Source of the DNA: Xanthomarina maritima
GTDB taxonomy: Bacteria > Bacteroidota > Bacteroidia > Flavobacteriales > Flavobacteriaceae
Length of the DNA: 64,000 nt
Assembly: GCF_008084905.1 (NCBI RefSeq)
Contig: NZ_VSFC01000043.1
Span: 45,652-109,651 of the forward strand
Direction of reading: 5' to 3'
This document shows, piece after piece, positions 33,679 through 42,831 of this stretch; the first letter of the stretch is position 1; each line of letters opens with the position of its first letter. Both the position numbers and the translations under genes were made by a program. The notes below the pieces were generated by a model, which was not told the origin of the DNA, made no database searches, and was given only the letters and a program-made list of their open reading frames with translations.

Positions 33679-36111
33679 TTAATTTGTTCCTTCAGGTGTT
33701 TCTGGTCTGTTTTTTACATTATTCTCTAGCCATGTGTCTTGTTCCCAAAGCATATGAAGAATAGATTCTTCTGCTACATACCCATGACTTTCCTTTGGTA
33801 ACATCACCAATCTAACAGGAGCTCCTAATCCTTTTAAAGCATTAAAATAACGTTCACTTTGTAAAGGATAAGTTCCCGAATTATTGTCTGCTTCTCCATG
33901 GATTAAAAGTAAAGGGGTTTTCATGGTATCTGCATGCATAAATGGAGACATGTTATAGTAAATCTCTGGAGCTTCCCAATAATTACGTTCTTCACTCTGG
34001 AATCCAAAAGGAGTTAATGTTCTATTATAAGCACCACTTCTCGCAATTCCAGCAGCAAAAAGATTGGAATGCGATAGTAAATTGGCTGTCATAAAGGCGC
34101 CATAACTATGTCCACCAACTGCTACTTTGTTTCTGTCAATATAACCTAATTCATCTACTGCATCTATAGCTGCTTTTGCATTAGCTACTAATTGAATAAT
34201 GAATGAGTCGTTAGGTTCTTCATCTCCTTCTCCAACAATTGGGAATGAAGCATCGTCTAACACTACATAACCCCTAGTTACCCAATAAATTGGCGAACCA
34301 TACCAAGGATAAGTAAACTCGTTGGAGCTTTTAGTATTTTGTCCAGCACTGTTTTTGTCTTTAAATTCTTCAGGATAAGCCCACATAACCATTGGATGTT
34401 TTTTTCCAGCTTCATAATCTGTTGGTAAATAAAGTGTTCCAGTTAATTCCAAGCCATCTGCACGTTTGTATTTTATTACTTCTTTTTGAACATTTTGAAT
34501 GCTCATAAATGGGTTTTCAAATTCTGTTAATGGAATTAATCCTATTTTCTTTTTTATATTTCTTATATAATAATTTGGGTATTCATTTTTAGATTCTATT
34601 CTTACAATATATTCACCTTGTTTGGCATTTAAAGCCATAGAAATATCTTCAAGTTGATCGGTTAATTTAGAATGATATAGTCTATTGGTTTCAAGAGTTT
34701 CAAGATTTATTTCATCTATAAAAGGAAATTTCCCAGCTTCGCTATAACCATCTCCAATTAAATAAGCATTGTTATTATCCAAGGCTAAAACATATTCATC
34801 GAAATCGTTTTTTGTAGAAACAAAACTACCAGGATTATTATAGACATCTTGATAATTTCTGTCGAAAACAATTTTTGTTTCTTGATTATTATCTGATGGA
34901 TTAAATAAATAAGTTCTGGTATTCCTAGTATTCCACCAATAATCATGTGCTAAAGCTGTATCGTCATTTCCCCATTGGATATATCTAAAGCGATCTTTAG
35001 TCTTTAAAAGCGATGTTACTTTGCCAGTAAAAGGGGCTTCTTGCATAAAAACTTCATCTCTAAAAGGGACTTCGTTTTCAGGATCTCCACCATCTAAAAC
35101 TTCTGCCCAAACTAAGGTTGCAGGTTTGTCGTTTCTCCAAGAAATATCTCGCTTTCCAGTTCGTTCTGCCATAAAGCCCTTTGGTAAGTCTTCAATTAAA
35201 GGCACCACTAAAAAGGTATTTACAAAATCGCCATTTGCTTTATAGATTGTAGTTGTAGATGGGAACCTGTAATAAGGAACTAAATAAGAAAAAGGTCTAT
35301 TAATAGTTGTAACCATAACATAATTACCATCTGGAGAAAAAGATAAATCGCGATACATATCGATTTTTTTCCAAAGACTTGAAGTGCCATCGATATTAAA
35401 TTTATATAATTCTGCTTGAGCTAATAGCTCAAAATTATATTCATCGTTTTTATTTTTAAGTAAATCTTGATAGGTTCTGTTTTGAGCTTCAACACCAGCT
35501 TCACTAATGGAAATAGTTGGTCCTGTTGGCACAGCTTCTTTAGTATCTATTAATGCTTTTCTATTAGAAGGTAGCATACTTACTAAAAGAGATTTGCTAT
35601 CTTTAAACCAAGTAATTGGATTTCCCATATTGGCATTTATATTAGCCTGACTAATTTTTGTAGCCTTAGCATTCTTTATATCTAAAACCCAAAGTTCAAC
35701 TCCAGAAGTTAGCGTATTAGTAAAAGCCATATACTCTTGGTTTGGCGACCATGAAAAGTTGGCTAATCTTTTGTTGTCTGGTAATCCATTTACATTTTGT
35801 GGGTTTCCGTCTTGACCAATTCTAATTGTAATATCATTGTAATAGGTAGTTCTACTTCCAATATTAGTAACAGGATTGATGCGTAATCCTCCTAAGCGCA
35901 TTTCGGTTTCAGATAGTTCTTCAATACTTTTAAAATTGCTTCTATATAAAAAGACAATGTTATTTCCTTTACTATCCATTCTAATGCTTGGAGCTAAAGG
36001 AGCTTCGGCAAGTTCTAGAATGTTTTGATGAGGTTTTTGATAAGTTAAATTTTCTTGTCCGAAACTTAAAAAAGTAACAAACAAAAACAGGTGAAATAAA
36101 GATGTTTTCAT
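33679..36111 (-). CDS. Secreted S9-family (prolyl oligopeptidase-like) peptidase
   Basis: The 810-residue protein has a signal peptide (MKTSLFHLFLFVTFLSFGQ) and a long beta-propeller region (about 40-530). A C-terminal alpha/beta-hydrolase domain follows, with catalytic Ser in GGHSYGAFMTANLLSHS, Asp in LLIHGEADNNSGTYP and His in PKESHGY. The layout resembles glutamyl-endopeptidase-like members of S9. I chose the ATG at 36111 because it starts a normal signal peptide. The frame extends to a TTG at 36213, which would place an extra hydrophobic stretch before it. It probably degrades peptides outside the cytoplasm. Confidence 0.9.
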   Translation of the reverse strand: MKTSLFHLFLFVTFLSFGQENLTYQKPHQNILELAEAPLAPSIRMDSKGNNIVFLYRSNFKSIEELSETEMRLGGLRINPVTNIGSRTTYYNDITIRIGQDGNPQNVNGLPDNKRLANFSWSPNQEYMAFTNTLTSGVELWVLDIKNAKATKISQANINANMGNPITWFKDSKSLLVSMLPSNRKALIDTKEAVPTGPTISISEAGVEAQNRTYQDLLKNKNDEYNFELLAQAELYKFNIDGTSSLWKKIDMYRDLSFSPDGNYVMVTTINRPFSYLVPYYRFPSTTTIYKANGDFVNTFLVVPLIEDLPKGFMAERTGKRDISWRNDKPATLVWAEVLDGGDPENEVPFRDEVFMQEAPFTGKVTSLLKTKDRFRYIQWGNDDTALAHDYWWNTRNTRTYLFNPSDNNQETKIVFDRNYQDVYNNPGSFVSTKNDFDEYVLALDNNNAYLIGDGYSEAGKFPFIDEINLETLETNRLYHSKLTDQLEDISMALNAKQGEYIVRIESKNEYPNYYIRNIKKKIGLIPLTEFENPFMSIQNVQKEVIKYKRADGLELTGTLYLPTDYEAGKKHPMVMWAYPEEFKDKNSAGQNTKSSNEFTYPWYGSPIYWVTRGYVVLDDASFPIVGEGDEEPNDSFIIQLVANAKAAIDAVDELGYIDRNKVAVGGHSYGAFMTANLLSHSNLFAAGIARSGAYNRTLTPFGFQSEERNYWEAPEIYYNMSPFMHADTMKTPLLLIHGEADNNSGTYPLQSERYFNALKGLGAPVRLVMLPKESHGYVAEESILHMLWEQDTWLENNVKNRPETPEGTN

Positions 36112-36280
36112 GTGGTTTGTATTTTGGTTTTTAAAGCTACTAAAACTTAGGATTGAAATTATTAAAAGCGTGTTAAAAAGATGAAATTTTATGAAATTTA
36201 TATTTAAAATCAATAATTATGAGAATACTATTTTTAATGATTAAATTGCAAACCTGATTAAATAACTAAATTGTTTATTT

Positions 36281-37291
36281 ATGTATAATTCAAAAATTAT
36301 TGGTTTAGGAAAATATGTTCCTGATAATGTGGTGACTAATGATGATTTGTCAAAAATGATGGACACCAACGATGCATGGATTCAAGAACGTACCGGAATT
36401 AAAGAAAGACGTTGGGTAAAACCAGGCTCTGGAGATACTACCTCTGTTATGGGTGTTAAAGCAGCCAAAATTGCTATAGAACGAGCTGGAATAGATAAAG
36501 ATGATATAGATTTTATTGTTTTTGCAACTTTAAGCCCTGATTACTATTTTCCTGGTCCAGGAGTTTTTGTTCAAAAAGAATTAGATATTAAAACAGTTGG
36601 AGCCTTAGATGTACGTAATCAATGTTCTGGTTTTGTATATGCTCTGTCTGTAGCAGATAATTTTATTAAAACTGGTATGTATAAAAATGTGTTGGTAATA
36701 GGCAGCGAATTACATTCTCATGGATTGGATAAGACTGATAGAGGTAGAGGTGTTTCGGTAATTTTTGGAGATGGAGCAGGAGCTGCAGTTTTAACTAGAG
36801 AAGAAGATAATTCTAAAGGTATTTTATCGACGCATTTGCATTCGCAAGGAGAATATGCTGAAGAATTAGTAGTGAAAGCTCCAGGAATGGGAACACGTTG
36901 GGTAACAGATATTCTAGCAGAAAACAATCCAGAAGATGAAAGTTATTTCCCATATATGAATGGGCAATTTGTATTTAAAAATGCCGTAGTTCGTTTTAGT
37001 GAAGTAATTAATGAAGGTTTGAAAAAAAATAATTTGAAGGTAGATGATATTAATATGTTAATTCCACATCAGGCCAATTTAAGAATCGCTCAGTTTATTC
37101 AAAATAAGTTCAAACTTTCAGACGACCAAGTATTTAATAATATTCAGAAATATGGAAACACAACAGCTGCTTCTATACCAATTGCGTTAACCGAAGCTTG
37201 GGAAGAAGGAAAAATAAAAGAAGGAGACACTGTAGTACTTGCTGCTTTTGGTAGTGGCTTTACTTGGGGAAGCGTTATTATAAAATGGTAA
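36281..37291 (+). CDS. fabH: 3-oxoacyl-ACP synthase III (FabH-like ketoacyl synthase)
   Basis: The 336-residue thiolase-fold enzyme has the catalytic triad Cys115 (VRNQCSGFVYAL), His263 (LIPHQANLRIAQ) and Asn293 (KYGNTTAASIP), all intact. It starts fatty acid synthesis by condensing acetyl- or branched acyl-CoA with malonyl-ACP. No other fab gene is adjacent, so it could be a dedicated ketoacyl synthase for another acyl product, as flavobacteria usually carry more than one. The gene ends 22 bp before a hairpin that is weak on its own strand. Confidence 0.92.
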   Translation: MYNSKIIGLGKYVPDNVVTNDDLSKMMDTNDAWIQERTGIKERRWVKPGSGDTTSVMGVKAAKIAIERAGIDKDDIDFIVFATLSPDYYFPGPGVFVQKELDIKTVGALDVRNQCSGFVYALSVADNFIKTGMYKNVLVIGSELHSHGLDKTDRGRGVSVIFGDGAGAAVLTREEDNSKGILSTHLHSQGEYAEELVVKAPGMGTRWVTDILAENNPEDESYFPYMNGQFVFKNAVVRFSEVINEGLKKNNLKVDDINMLIPHQANLRIAQFIQNKFKLSDDQVFNNIQKYGNTTAASIPIALTEAWEEGKIKEGDTVVLAAFGSGFTWGSVIIKW

Positions 37292-37304
37292 ATGGAAATA
37301 AAGT

Positions 37305-37440
37305 TTAAAAGAAAAAGCCTCGAATCAAGTCTGTTTCGAGGCTTTCCTACTATTAACCAATTTTAACTAACACTAACCATAAAAAGTTTTTTATAGTTAC
37401 TAATTACTTAAAAACTTATCACTTATTATATAGACGTAAA
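37305..37440 (-). ncRNA. Candidate small minus-strand transcript, unit 1 of a tandem pair
   Basis: Read on the minus strand, the unit has ACGTCTATATAATAA (37437-37423), then 43 nt later ATGGTTAGTGTTA (37380-37368; a 5-codon frame MVSVS), then an 11-bp hairpin (37345-37335 with 37324-37314) followed by T5. The same three blocks in the same order occur about 186 bp upstream. The conserved blocks in otherwise diverged sequence point to a duplicated small transcription unit. Confidence 0.5.
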
Positions 37441-37489
37441 AAAGCTGTTTTTATTTCATAGATTTGAATATTTAACTATCATTTAACAA

Positions 37490-37630
37490 TTTTAAATTAA
37501 AAACCCAAAGCTTTTGCTTTGGGTTTTCTCCATCTAATAGTCAGACTTAACACTAACCATCAACTATTATGTTGACTATTAAATATATTGGATATGAATT
37601 TGTTTTTTGTTATTATTAAATAGACGTCTA
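37490..37630 (-). ncRNA. Candidate small minus-strand transcript, unit 2 of a tandem pair
   Basis: The minus strand reads ACGTCTATTTAATAA (37627-37613), then 53 nt later ATGGTTAGTGTTA (37560-37548; an 8-codon frame MVSVKSDY), then a 12-bp hairpin (37527-37516 with 37511-37500) followed by a T5AAT3 tract. Block order and spacing match unit 1. Together the two units fill the 388-bp gap between fabH and the CoA-binding protein gene, which holds nothing else I can identify. Confidence 0.5.
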
Positions 37631-37679
37631 TTTTTGAAAACTGTTACTCTTTTTAACAATACTTAACAAAATTTAACAA

Positions 37680-38042
37680 ATGAAAAAGAAAACATTAGTT
37701 ATTGGAGCTTCTTTAAAACCAGATAGATATTCAAATTTAGTAATACATAGATTGATTCAATCTGGTCATAAAGTGGTTGCTTTTGGGATAAAACAAGGAA
37801 CAGTAAATGGTGTACAAATTGACACCGATTTAATGCCTTATAAGGATATTGATATAGTAACCCTTTACTTAAACCCAAACAATCAAAAAGCTTATTACGA
37901 TTATATTTTATCTCTTAAACCAAAACGTGTTATTTTTAATCCAGGAACAGAAAATCCGGAGTTTTATAATATTTTAAAATTGAATAAAATTGATTTTGAA
38001 GTTGCTTGTACGTTAGTTTTGCTTTCTACGAATCAATATTAA
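37680..38042 (+). CDS. CoA-binding-domain protein (YccU-like)
   Basis: The 120-residue cytosolic protein is a single Rossmann-type CoA-binding domain. It starts TLVIGASLKPDRYSNLVIHRL, with the glycine loop, and has VNGVQIDTDL and RVIFNPGTENPEF, as in YccU-type proteins. The biological role of these is not established. Its 3' end overlaps the opposing symporter gene by 30 bp, so the two transcripts overlap with no terminator between. Confidence 0.85.
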   Translation: MKKKTLVIGASLKPDRYSNLVIHRLIQSGHKVVAFGIKQGTVNGVQIDTDLMPYKDIDIVTLYLNPNNQKAYYDYILSLKPKRVIFNPGTENPEFYNILKLNKIDFEVACTLVLLSTNQY

Positions 38043-39455
38043 CCCAAAGAAAGTTAAAAATCCGTTTAAGATTAAAATAAAGAATCCAAATTCAAATCCA
38101 AACCATATCGAGCTATTCACACTTATTATATAAGATAATATTGGTGAAAGAATAGCAATCATTGGAACCAATCTGTCTTTTACTTGCCATTTTGTAAACA
38201 GACCAAAAGCATAAAGTCCTAGTAAAGGTCCATACGTATAACCTGCAAAAACAAAAAGTTTAGCAATAACACTTTCATCTTTAATTAGGTATTTGAATGA
38301 GATAATTACCAGAATTAATATTAAAGAGAACAAAATATGAATTTGCTTTCTTTTGGCTATTTGTGCTTTTTCGTCATGTTTCTTTTCAATATCTAAAATA
38401 TCTATACTAAAAGAGGTTGTTAACGCTGTTAAAGCACTATCTGCACTACTATAAGCTGCTGCTATTAATCCGATAAGGAAGAAAACAAAAACACCAATTC
38501 CTAAATGGTTTTTTGCCAAGATTGGAAACAAATCGTCTTTATGAGCATCAATCCCATTTTGCTGTGCATAAACTGTTAATAGTAAACCTAAACATAAAAA
38601 GATAAAGTTAACTACTGTTAGAACGATAGTAAACCAAAACATGTTTTTTTGAGCATCTTTAAGCGTCTTACAAGTCAGGTTTTTCTGCATCATGTCTTGG
38701 TCCAAACCTGTCATCACAATGGCAATAAAAGCTCCTGAAATAAATTGCTTCCAAAAATAATTACTGGATTTAAAATCGTCGAAAAAGAAGGTTTTAGATA
38801 ATTCGCTATCTAATACATAACCTAATATATTGCCTCCTGTTAATCCCAATTCATCACTAACAAAATAAATGGTCACGCCAACTGCAATTAACATAAATAG
38901 CGTTTGAAGCGTATCTGTCCAAACAATGGTTTTTATGCCAGATTTAAAGGTGTACAACCAAATAAGTAAGACAGTTATAATGACGGTTTGCCAAAAAGCA
39001 ATGCCAATTTCATCAAAAAGAATTACCTGTAATACGTTTGCCACTAGAAACAGCCTAAAACTAGCTCCAACAACTCTCGAAATTAAGAAAAAACTAGCTC
39101 CAGTTTTATAAGAATAATTCCCAAACCGTTCTTCTAAATAGGTGTAAATAGAAGTTAAATTAAGCTTGTAATATAGAGGTAATAAAACGGTTCCTATAAC
39201 TAAATATCCAACAATATAACCCAGAACCACTTGCATATAGCTAAACTGCGAGGCTTCTATCCAGCCAGGAACAGAAATAAAAGTGACTCCAGAAAGTGAG
39301 GCTCCAATCATACCAAAAGCCACAACAAACCAAGGTGATTTTTTGTTTCCTTTAAAAAAGGCATCATTTCCAGAATTTTTTCCGGTGAAATATGAGATTA
39401 AAATTAAAACTCCAAAATAGGAAAGTATAAGTAGGATAATTTGTGTAGCATTCAT
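38013..39455 (-). CDS. Sodium:solute symporter family transporter
   Basis: The 480-residue inner-membrane protein has about 13 hydrophobic helices and family segments such as WFVVAFGMIGASLSGVTFIS near the N-terminus, TGLDQDMMQKNLTCKT in the middle, and AAAYSSADSALTALTTSFS. The serines of the last segment resemble the sodium-site serines of SSS transporters. It imports an unknown solute with sodium. Upstream is recR (divergent). The 3' end overlaps the CoA-binding gene. Confidence 0.9.
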   Translation of the reverse strand: MNATQIILLILSYFGVLILISYFTGKNSGNDAFFKGNKKSPWFVVAFGMIGASLSGVTFISVPGWIEASQFSYMQVVLGYIVGYLVIGTVLLPLYYKLNLTSIYTYLEERFGNYSYKTGASFFLISRVVGASFRLFLVANVLQVILFDEIGIAFWQTVIITVLLIWLYTFKSGIKTIVWTDTLQTLFMLIAVGVTIYFVSDELGLTGGNILGYVLDSELSKTFFFDDFKSSNYFWKQFISGAFIAIVMTGLDQDMMQKNLTCKTLKDAQKNMFWFTIVLTVVNFIFLCLGLLLTVYAQQNGIDAHKDDLFPILAKNHLGIGVFVFFLIGLIAAAYSSADSALTALTTSFSIDILDIEKKHDEKAQIAKRKQIHILFSLILILVIISFKYLIKDESVIAKLFVFAGYTYGPLLGLYAFGLFTKWQVKDRLVPMIAILSPILSYIISVNSSIWFGFEFGFFILILNGFLTFFGLILIRRKQN

Positions 39456-39500
39456 AGAAACTAGTTTTCAGATGCCAAAATACGTAAAAGTTGATAAGAA

Positions 39501-39533
39501 TTTGAAACAAGTTAAGAATAAATAGTAAATTCG
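39501..39533 (+). promoter_or_regulatory. Promoter of recR, possibly giving a leaderless mRNA
   Basis: TTTG (39501-39504) is followed 21 bp later by TAAATTCG (39526-39533), close to TAnnTTTG. The ATG begins only 6 nt after the box, so transcription would start at or next to the start codon. Confidence 0.5.
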
Positions 39534-39538
39534 CAGCC

Positions 39539-40156
39539 ATGGAATTTTCATCTAAACTTTTAGAAAAAGCAGTCAACGAAATGTCACAATTACCAGGAAT
39601 TGGTAAACGTACAGCATTGCGTTTGGTTCTCCATTTACTTAGACAGCCTGAAGGTCAAACCCTTCAGTTAACAAAGGCTTTAGAATCTATGAGAACTGAT
39701 ATTAAATTCTGTAAAAGCTGCAATAATATTAGTGATAATGAGATTTGTGAAATTTGTGCCAATCCACACAGAACAAACGAAATTATTTGTGTGGTTGAAG
39801 ATATACGAGATGTTATGGCAATAGAAAACACCAGTTCATTTAGAGGCTTGTATCATGTTCTAGGTGGAAAAATTTCACCCATGGATGGCATTGGTCCAAA
39901 CGATTTAAACATACAACCCTTAGTCGAAAAAGTAAAACAAGGAACCGTTAAAGAGCTTATTTTTGCACTAGGTTCAACTATGGAAGGAGATACCACCAAT
40001 TTTTACATCTATAGACAAATTCAAGATTATAAAATCACAACTTCAACCATTGCTCGAGGGATTTCGGTTGGAAATGAATTGGAGTATACAGACGAAATTA
40101 CTCTTGGAAGAAGCATTATTAATCGCATTCCTTTTGAAGCATCTTTAAAATCTTGA
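39539..40156 (+). CDS. recR: Recombination mediator protein RecR
   Basis: The 205-residue protein has the N-terminal helix-hairpin-helix ([17 protein letters not shown] near 18-34), a zinc finger (Cys58, Cys61, Cys70, Cys73) and a Toprim domain (about 80-177, with [15 protein letters not shown] and PLVEKV). It helps load RecA during gap repair with RecF and RecO. The next gene starts 10 nt after its stop, so the two are likely co-transcribed. Confidence 0.97.
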   Translation: MEFSSKLLEKAVNEMSQLPGIGKRTALRLVLHLLRQPEGQTLQLTKALESMRTDIKFCKSCNNISDNEICEICANPHRTNEIICVVEDIRDVMAIENTSSFRGLYHVLGGKISPMDGIGPNDLNIQPLVEKVKQGTVKELIFALGSTMEGDTTNFYIYRQIQDYKITTSTIARGISVGNELEYTDEITLGRSIINRIPFEASLKS

Positions 40157-40166
40157 TAAGAATTAT

Positions 40167-41273
40167 TTGAAATTATCTATCATCATATTAAACTATAATG
40201 TACGCTATTTTTTAGAGCTTTGTCTAAGTAGTGTGGAAGCAGCAATTTCTAATATAGATGCCGAAATTATAGTAGTTGATAATAATTCTCTAGACGATAG
40301 CTGCCAAATGGTCAAACAATTATTTCCAAAGGTAAAACTCATAGAGAATAAATCTAATGATGGGTTTTCTAAAGGAAATAATATTGGAGTGAAACATGCT
40401 CAAGGCGAATATCTTTGTATTTTAAATCCAGATACTGTTGTTGCTGAAGACACCTTTGAAATTCTTTTAAAATTTGCTGAAACTAAAGCAGATTTAGGAA
40501 TTGTAGGTTGCAAATTAATTGATGGAAAAGGACAGTTTCTACCTGAAAGCAAGCGTAATATTCCAACGCCAATAGTTTCAATAAAAAAGATTTTAGGCTA
40601 TACAAAACCGTATTATGCTACTCAGATAAATGAAAACGAAATAGGAAAAGCGCCAATTTTTGTGGGAGCTTTTATGCTATTAAAAAGAGATGTTTATCTT
40701 GAAGTAGGAGGTTTTGATGAAGATTATTTTATGTATGGCGAAGATTTAGATCTGTCTTATAAAATATTAAAAGCAGGTTATCAAAATTATTACAATCCTA
40801 AGACTACAGTAGTTCATTTTAAAGGCGAAAGCACATTAAAAGATAAAACCTATGCCAAACGTTTTAACGGTTCTATGCAATTGTTTTTCGAAAAGCATTT
40901 TAAACCAAATGGGTTTTTTAATCTACTTATCTGGGTTGGTATTAAAATAGTTTCCATATTTTTTCCAAAAGCTGAAGAATCATCTAAAAATGTTCAAGAA
41001 TATGTGCTTGTTTCAAATAAAGAAAATCTGGAACTTGAAAGCTCATTAAACAAAAAAATGACAGTTCTCAATTCAGTGACAAACTATTTTCCAAACTTCG
41101 AATATATTTTGGATATACATTTTTTAGGTTACAAAAAAGCAATTGATTTACTAACTAATAACACTAAAAAACAATCAAGCACATTTATGTTTTTGCTTAA
41201 AAATTCTAAGTTTATTTTAGGTAGTAATAGCTCTAAAAGTCGAGGTGAAGTCATTCATATAAAAAATAATTAA
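40167..41273 (+). CDS. Family 2 glycosyltransferase
   Basis: The 368-residue protein has a GT-A domain (about 1-230): it begins KLSIIILNYNVRYFLELCLSS and has VVDNNS, GFSKGNNIGVKHA, LNPDTVV (the DxD-like site) and GAFMLLKRDVYLEVGGFDEDYFMYGEDLDL, a rhamnosyltransferase-like motif. A short hydrophobic segment near 250-268 may touch the membrane. It transfers an unknown sugar to cell-surface glycans. The start is TTG at 40167. It follows recR closely, though functionally unrelated. Confidence 0.9.
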   Translation: MKLSIIILNYNVRYFLELCLSSVEAAISNIDAEIIVVDNNSLDDSCQMVKQLFPKVKLIENKSNDGFSKGNNIGVKHAQGEYLCILNPDTVVAEDTFEILLKFAETKADLGIVGCKLIDGKGQFLPESKRNIPTPIVSIKKILGYTKPYYATQINENEIGKAPIFVGAFMLLKRDVYLEVGGFDEDYFMYGEDLDLSYKILKAGYQNYYNPKTTVVHFKGESTLKDKTYAKRFNGSMQLFFEKHFKPNGFFNLLIWVGIKIVSIFFPKAEESSKNVQEYVLVSNKENLELESSLNKKMTVLNSVTNYFPNFEYILDIHFLGYKKAIDLLTNNTKKQSSTFMFLLKNSKFILGSNSSKSRGEVIHIKNN

Positions 41274-41308
41274 TTAAAGAAACTGTAATAGATTCAATGA
41301 AATTTCAT

Positions 41309-41316
41309 TAATTTTG
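41309..41316 (+). promoter_or_regulatory. -7 element before the E2 gene
   Basis: TAATTTTG fits TAnnTTTG and lies 37 nt before the E2 start codon. No clear -33 TTG is visible. Confidence 0.5.
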
Positions 41317-41353
41317 CAGTCATTATTTAAAAAACAACCATTCCATTACAGAT

Positions 41354-42673
41354 ATGGCAAAATTTGAATTAACACTCCCAAAAATGGGTGAAAGCGTTGC
41401 TGAAGCTACCATTACTTCTTGGTTAAAAGAAGTTGGTGATACCATTGAAGCAGACGAAGCAGTTCTTGAAATTGCAACAGATAAAGTAGATAGCGAAGTT
41501 CCTAGTGAAGTTACAGGTGTTTTAGTTGAAAAATTATTCAATGTAGACGATGTAGTTCAAGTAGGACAAGTTATTGCAATTATTGAAACAGATGCTCAAG
41601 GCTCAGTTGAAGCTGCTCCAAAAACAGAACCAGTAAAGCAAGTAGTTGCAGAACAAGTTGCTGTTGCTCAAGTTTCTCAAGCAGTTGAGACTACTAAAGA
41701 AACAGTTGCTGCTGTAAGTTCATCGGAAGATAGATTTTATTCACCTTTAGTTAAAAATATTGCGAAACAAGAAGGCGTTTCTCAAACAGAATTAGATGCA
41801 ATCTCAGGAACTGGAAAAGATGGTCGTGTCACTAAAAACGACATTCTTGCACATTTAGAGTCTAGAAGAAGTGCTGCTCCACAAATAGCAAAAATGGTTG
41901 GAACTCCAAAGGCAGCTCCCGCTAAGACAGAAAAACCTGCTGCAGCTCCAGTTATGGCTAGTGGTGACGACGAGATTATAGAAATGACCAGAATGGGCAA
42001 AATTATTGCACATCACATGGTTGAGTCTGTTCAAACATCTGCTCACGTACAGAGTTTTATTGAAGCAGATGTTACTAAAATATGGAATTGGCGTAATAAA
42101 GTAAAAGATGCTTTTGCAAAACGTGAAGGCGAAAATTTAACCTTTACTCCAATCTTTATGGAAGCTGTTGCAAAAGCAATTCGCGATTTCCCAATGATAA
42201 ATATCTCAATTCAAGGAGATACCATTGTTAAGAAAAAACATATCAATTTGGGTATGGCTGCTGCTTTAGGTGATGGAAACTTAATTGTTCCTGTTATTAA
42301 AGATGCAGACCAACTTAACTTAGTTGGTATGACTAAAAAGGTAAACGATTTAGCCAATAGAGCCAGATTAAACCAATTGAAACCAGACGATATTCAAGGT
42401 GGAACTTATACAGTTACTAACGTTGGAACTTTTGGTAGCATCATGGGAACACCTATTATCAATCAGCCACAAGTAGCTATTTTAGCACTTGGAGCCATTA
42501 GAAAAGTGCCTGCAGTTGTAGAAACTCCTGAAGGCGATTTTATAGGAATCCGTTACAAAATGTTCTTATCACATTCTTACGACCACAGAGTTGTAAATGG
42601 AGCACTTGGAGGCCAATTTGTAAAAGCCGTTAAAGATTATTTAGAGGCTTGGGATTCTAATAGAGAGATTTAG
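41354..42673 (+). CDS. 2-oxoacid dehydrogenase E2 (dihydrolipoyllysine acyltransferase)
   Basis: The 439-residue protein has one lipoyl domain (about 2-77) with lipoyl-lysine Lys44 in EIATDKVDSE, a Thr/Ala/Val/Glu-rich linker, and an E3/E1-binding domain (about 127-165, VKNIAKQEGVSQTELDAISG). A C-terminal acyltransferase domain (about 205-437) completes it. It carries acyl groups in a branched-chain or other 2-oxoacid dehydrogenase complex. The active-site motif reads HRVVNG (His411, Asn415), where most family members have HxxxDG, so Asp is replaced by Asn. No E1 or E3 gene is adjacent; the subunits must be encoded elsewhere. Confidence 0.92.
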   Translation: MAKFELTLPKMGESVAEATITSWLKEVGDTIEADEAVLEIATDKVDSEVPSEVTGVLVEKLFNVDDVVQVGQVIAIIETDAQGSVEAAPKTEPVKQVVAEQVAVAQVSQAVETTKETVAAVSSSEDRFYSPLVKNIAKQEGVSQTELDAISGTGKDGRVTKNDILAHLESRRSAAPQIAKMVGTPKAAPAKTEKPAAAPVMASGDDEIIEMTRMGKIIAHHMVESVQTSAHVQSFIEADVTKIWNWRNKVKDAFAKREGENLTFTPIFMEAVAKAIRDFPMINISIQGDTIVKKKHINLGMAAALGDGNLIVPVIKDADQLNLVGMTKKVNDLANRARLNQLKPDDIQGGTYTVTNVGTFGSIMGTPIINQPQVAILALGAIRKVPAVVETPEGDFIGIRYKMFLSHSYDHRVVNGALGGQFVKAVKDYLEAWDSNREI

Positions 42674-42681
42674 AAACTGTT

Positions 42682-42726
42682 ATTCCCATTTGCCACACTG
42701 AGCTTGTCGAAGTGTTGTCTAGGAAT
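42682..42726 (-). repeat. REP-like palindrome variant after E2
   Basis: Read on the minus strand it runs GAGATTCCTAGACAACACTT, then a core containing CGACAAGCTCAG, then AGTGTGG and GGGAAT. The outer ATTCC/GGAAT and inner ACACT/AGTGT pairs make a palindrome. It is a longer-core member of the repeat family, placed just after E2 and before its terminator. Confidence 0.6.
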
Positions 42727-42735
42727 CTCATATAA

Positions 42736-42771
42736 AACAAAAAGCACAATTTTAGGATTGTGCTTTTTGTT
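42736..42771 (+). terminator. Strong Rho-independent terminator of E2
   Basis: A perfect 15-bp stem (42736-42750 with 42757-42771) with a 6-nt loop follows the E2 gene and the REP-like element. Confidence 0.9.
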
Positions 42772-42807
42772 TTAATCTTTAGGCAACCCTTTTTTATTTA
42801 TTCTCAT

Positions 42808-42815
42808 TATCTTTG
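42808..42815 (+). promoter_or_regulatory. -7 element before the exonuclease gene
   Basis: TATCTTTG matches TAnnTTTG and lies 16 nt before the ATG at 42832, a normal leader length. Confidence 0.6.
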
Positions 42816-42831
42816 CCCAAAATAAAATTGC

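Noticed and set aside
36112..36213. N-terminal extension of the S9 peptidase
   Set aside because: It relies on a TTG start and puts a second hydrophobic stretch before a complete signal peptide.
37314..37345. Hairpin as the plus-strand terminator of fabH
   Set aside because: On the plus strand it is followed by only three T residues; on the minus strand it has a T5 tract, so it fits the minus-strand unit better. It may still slow fabH transcription.
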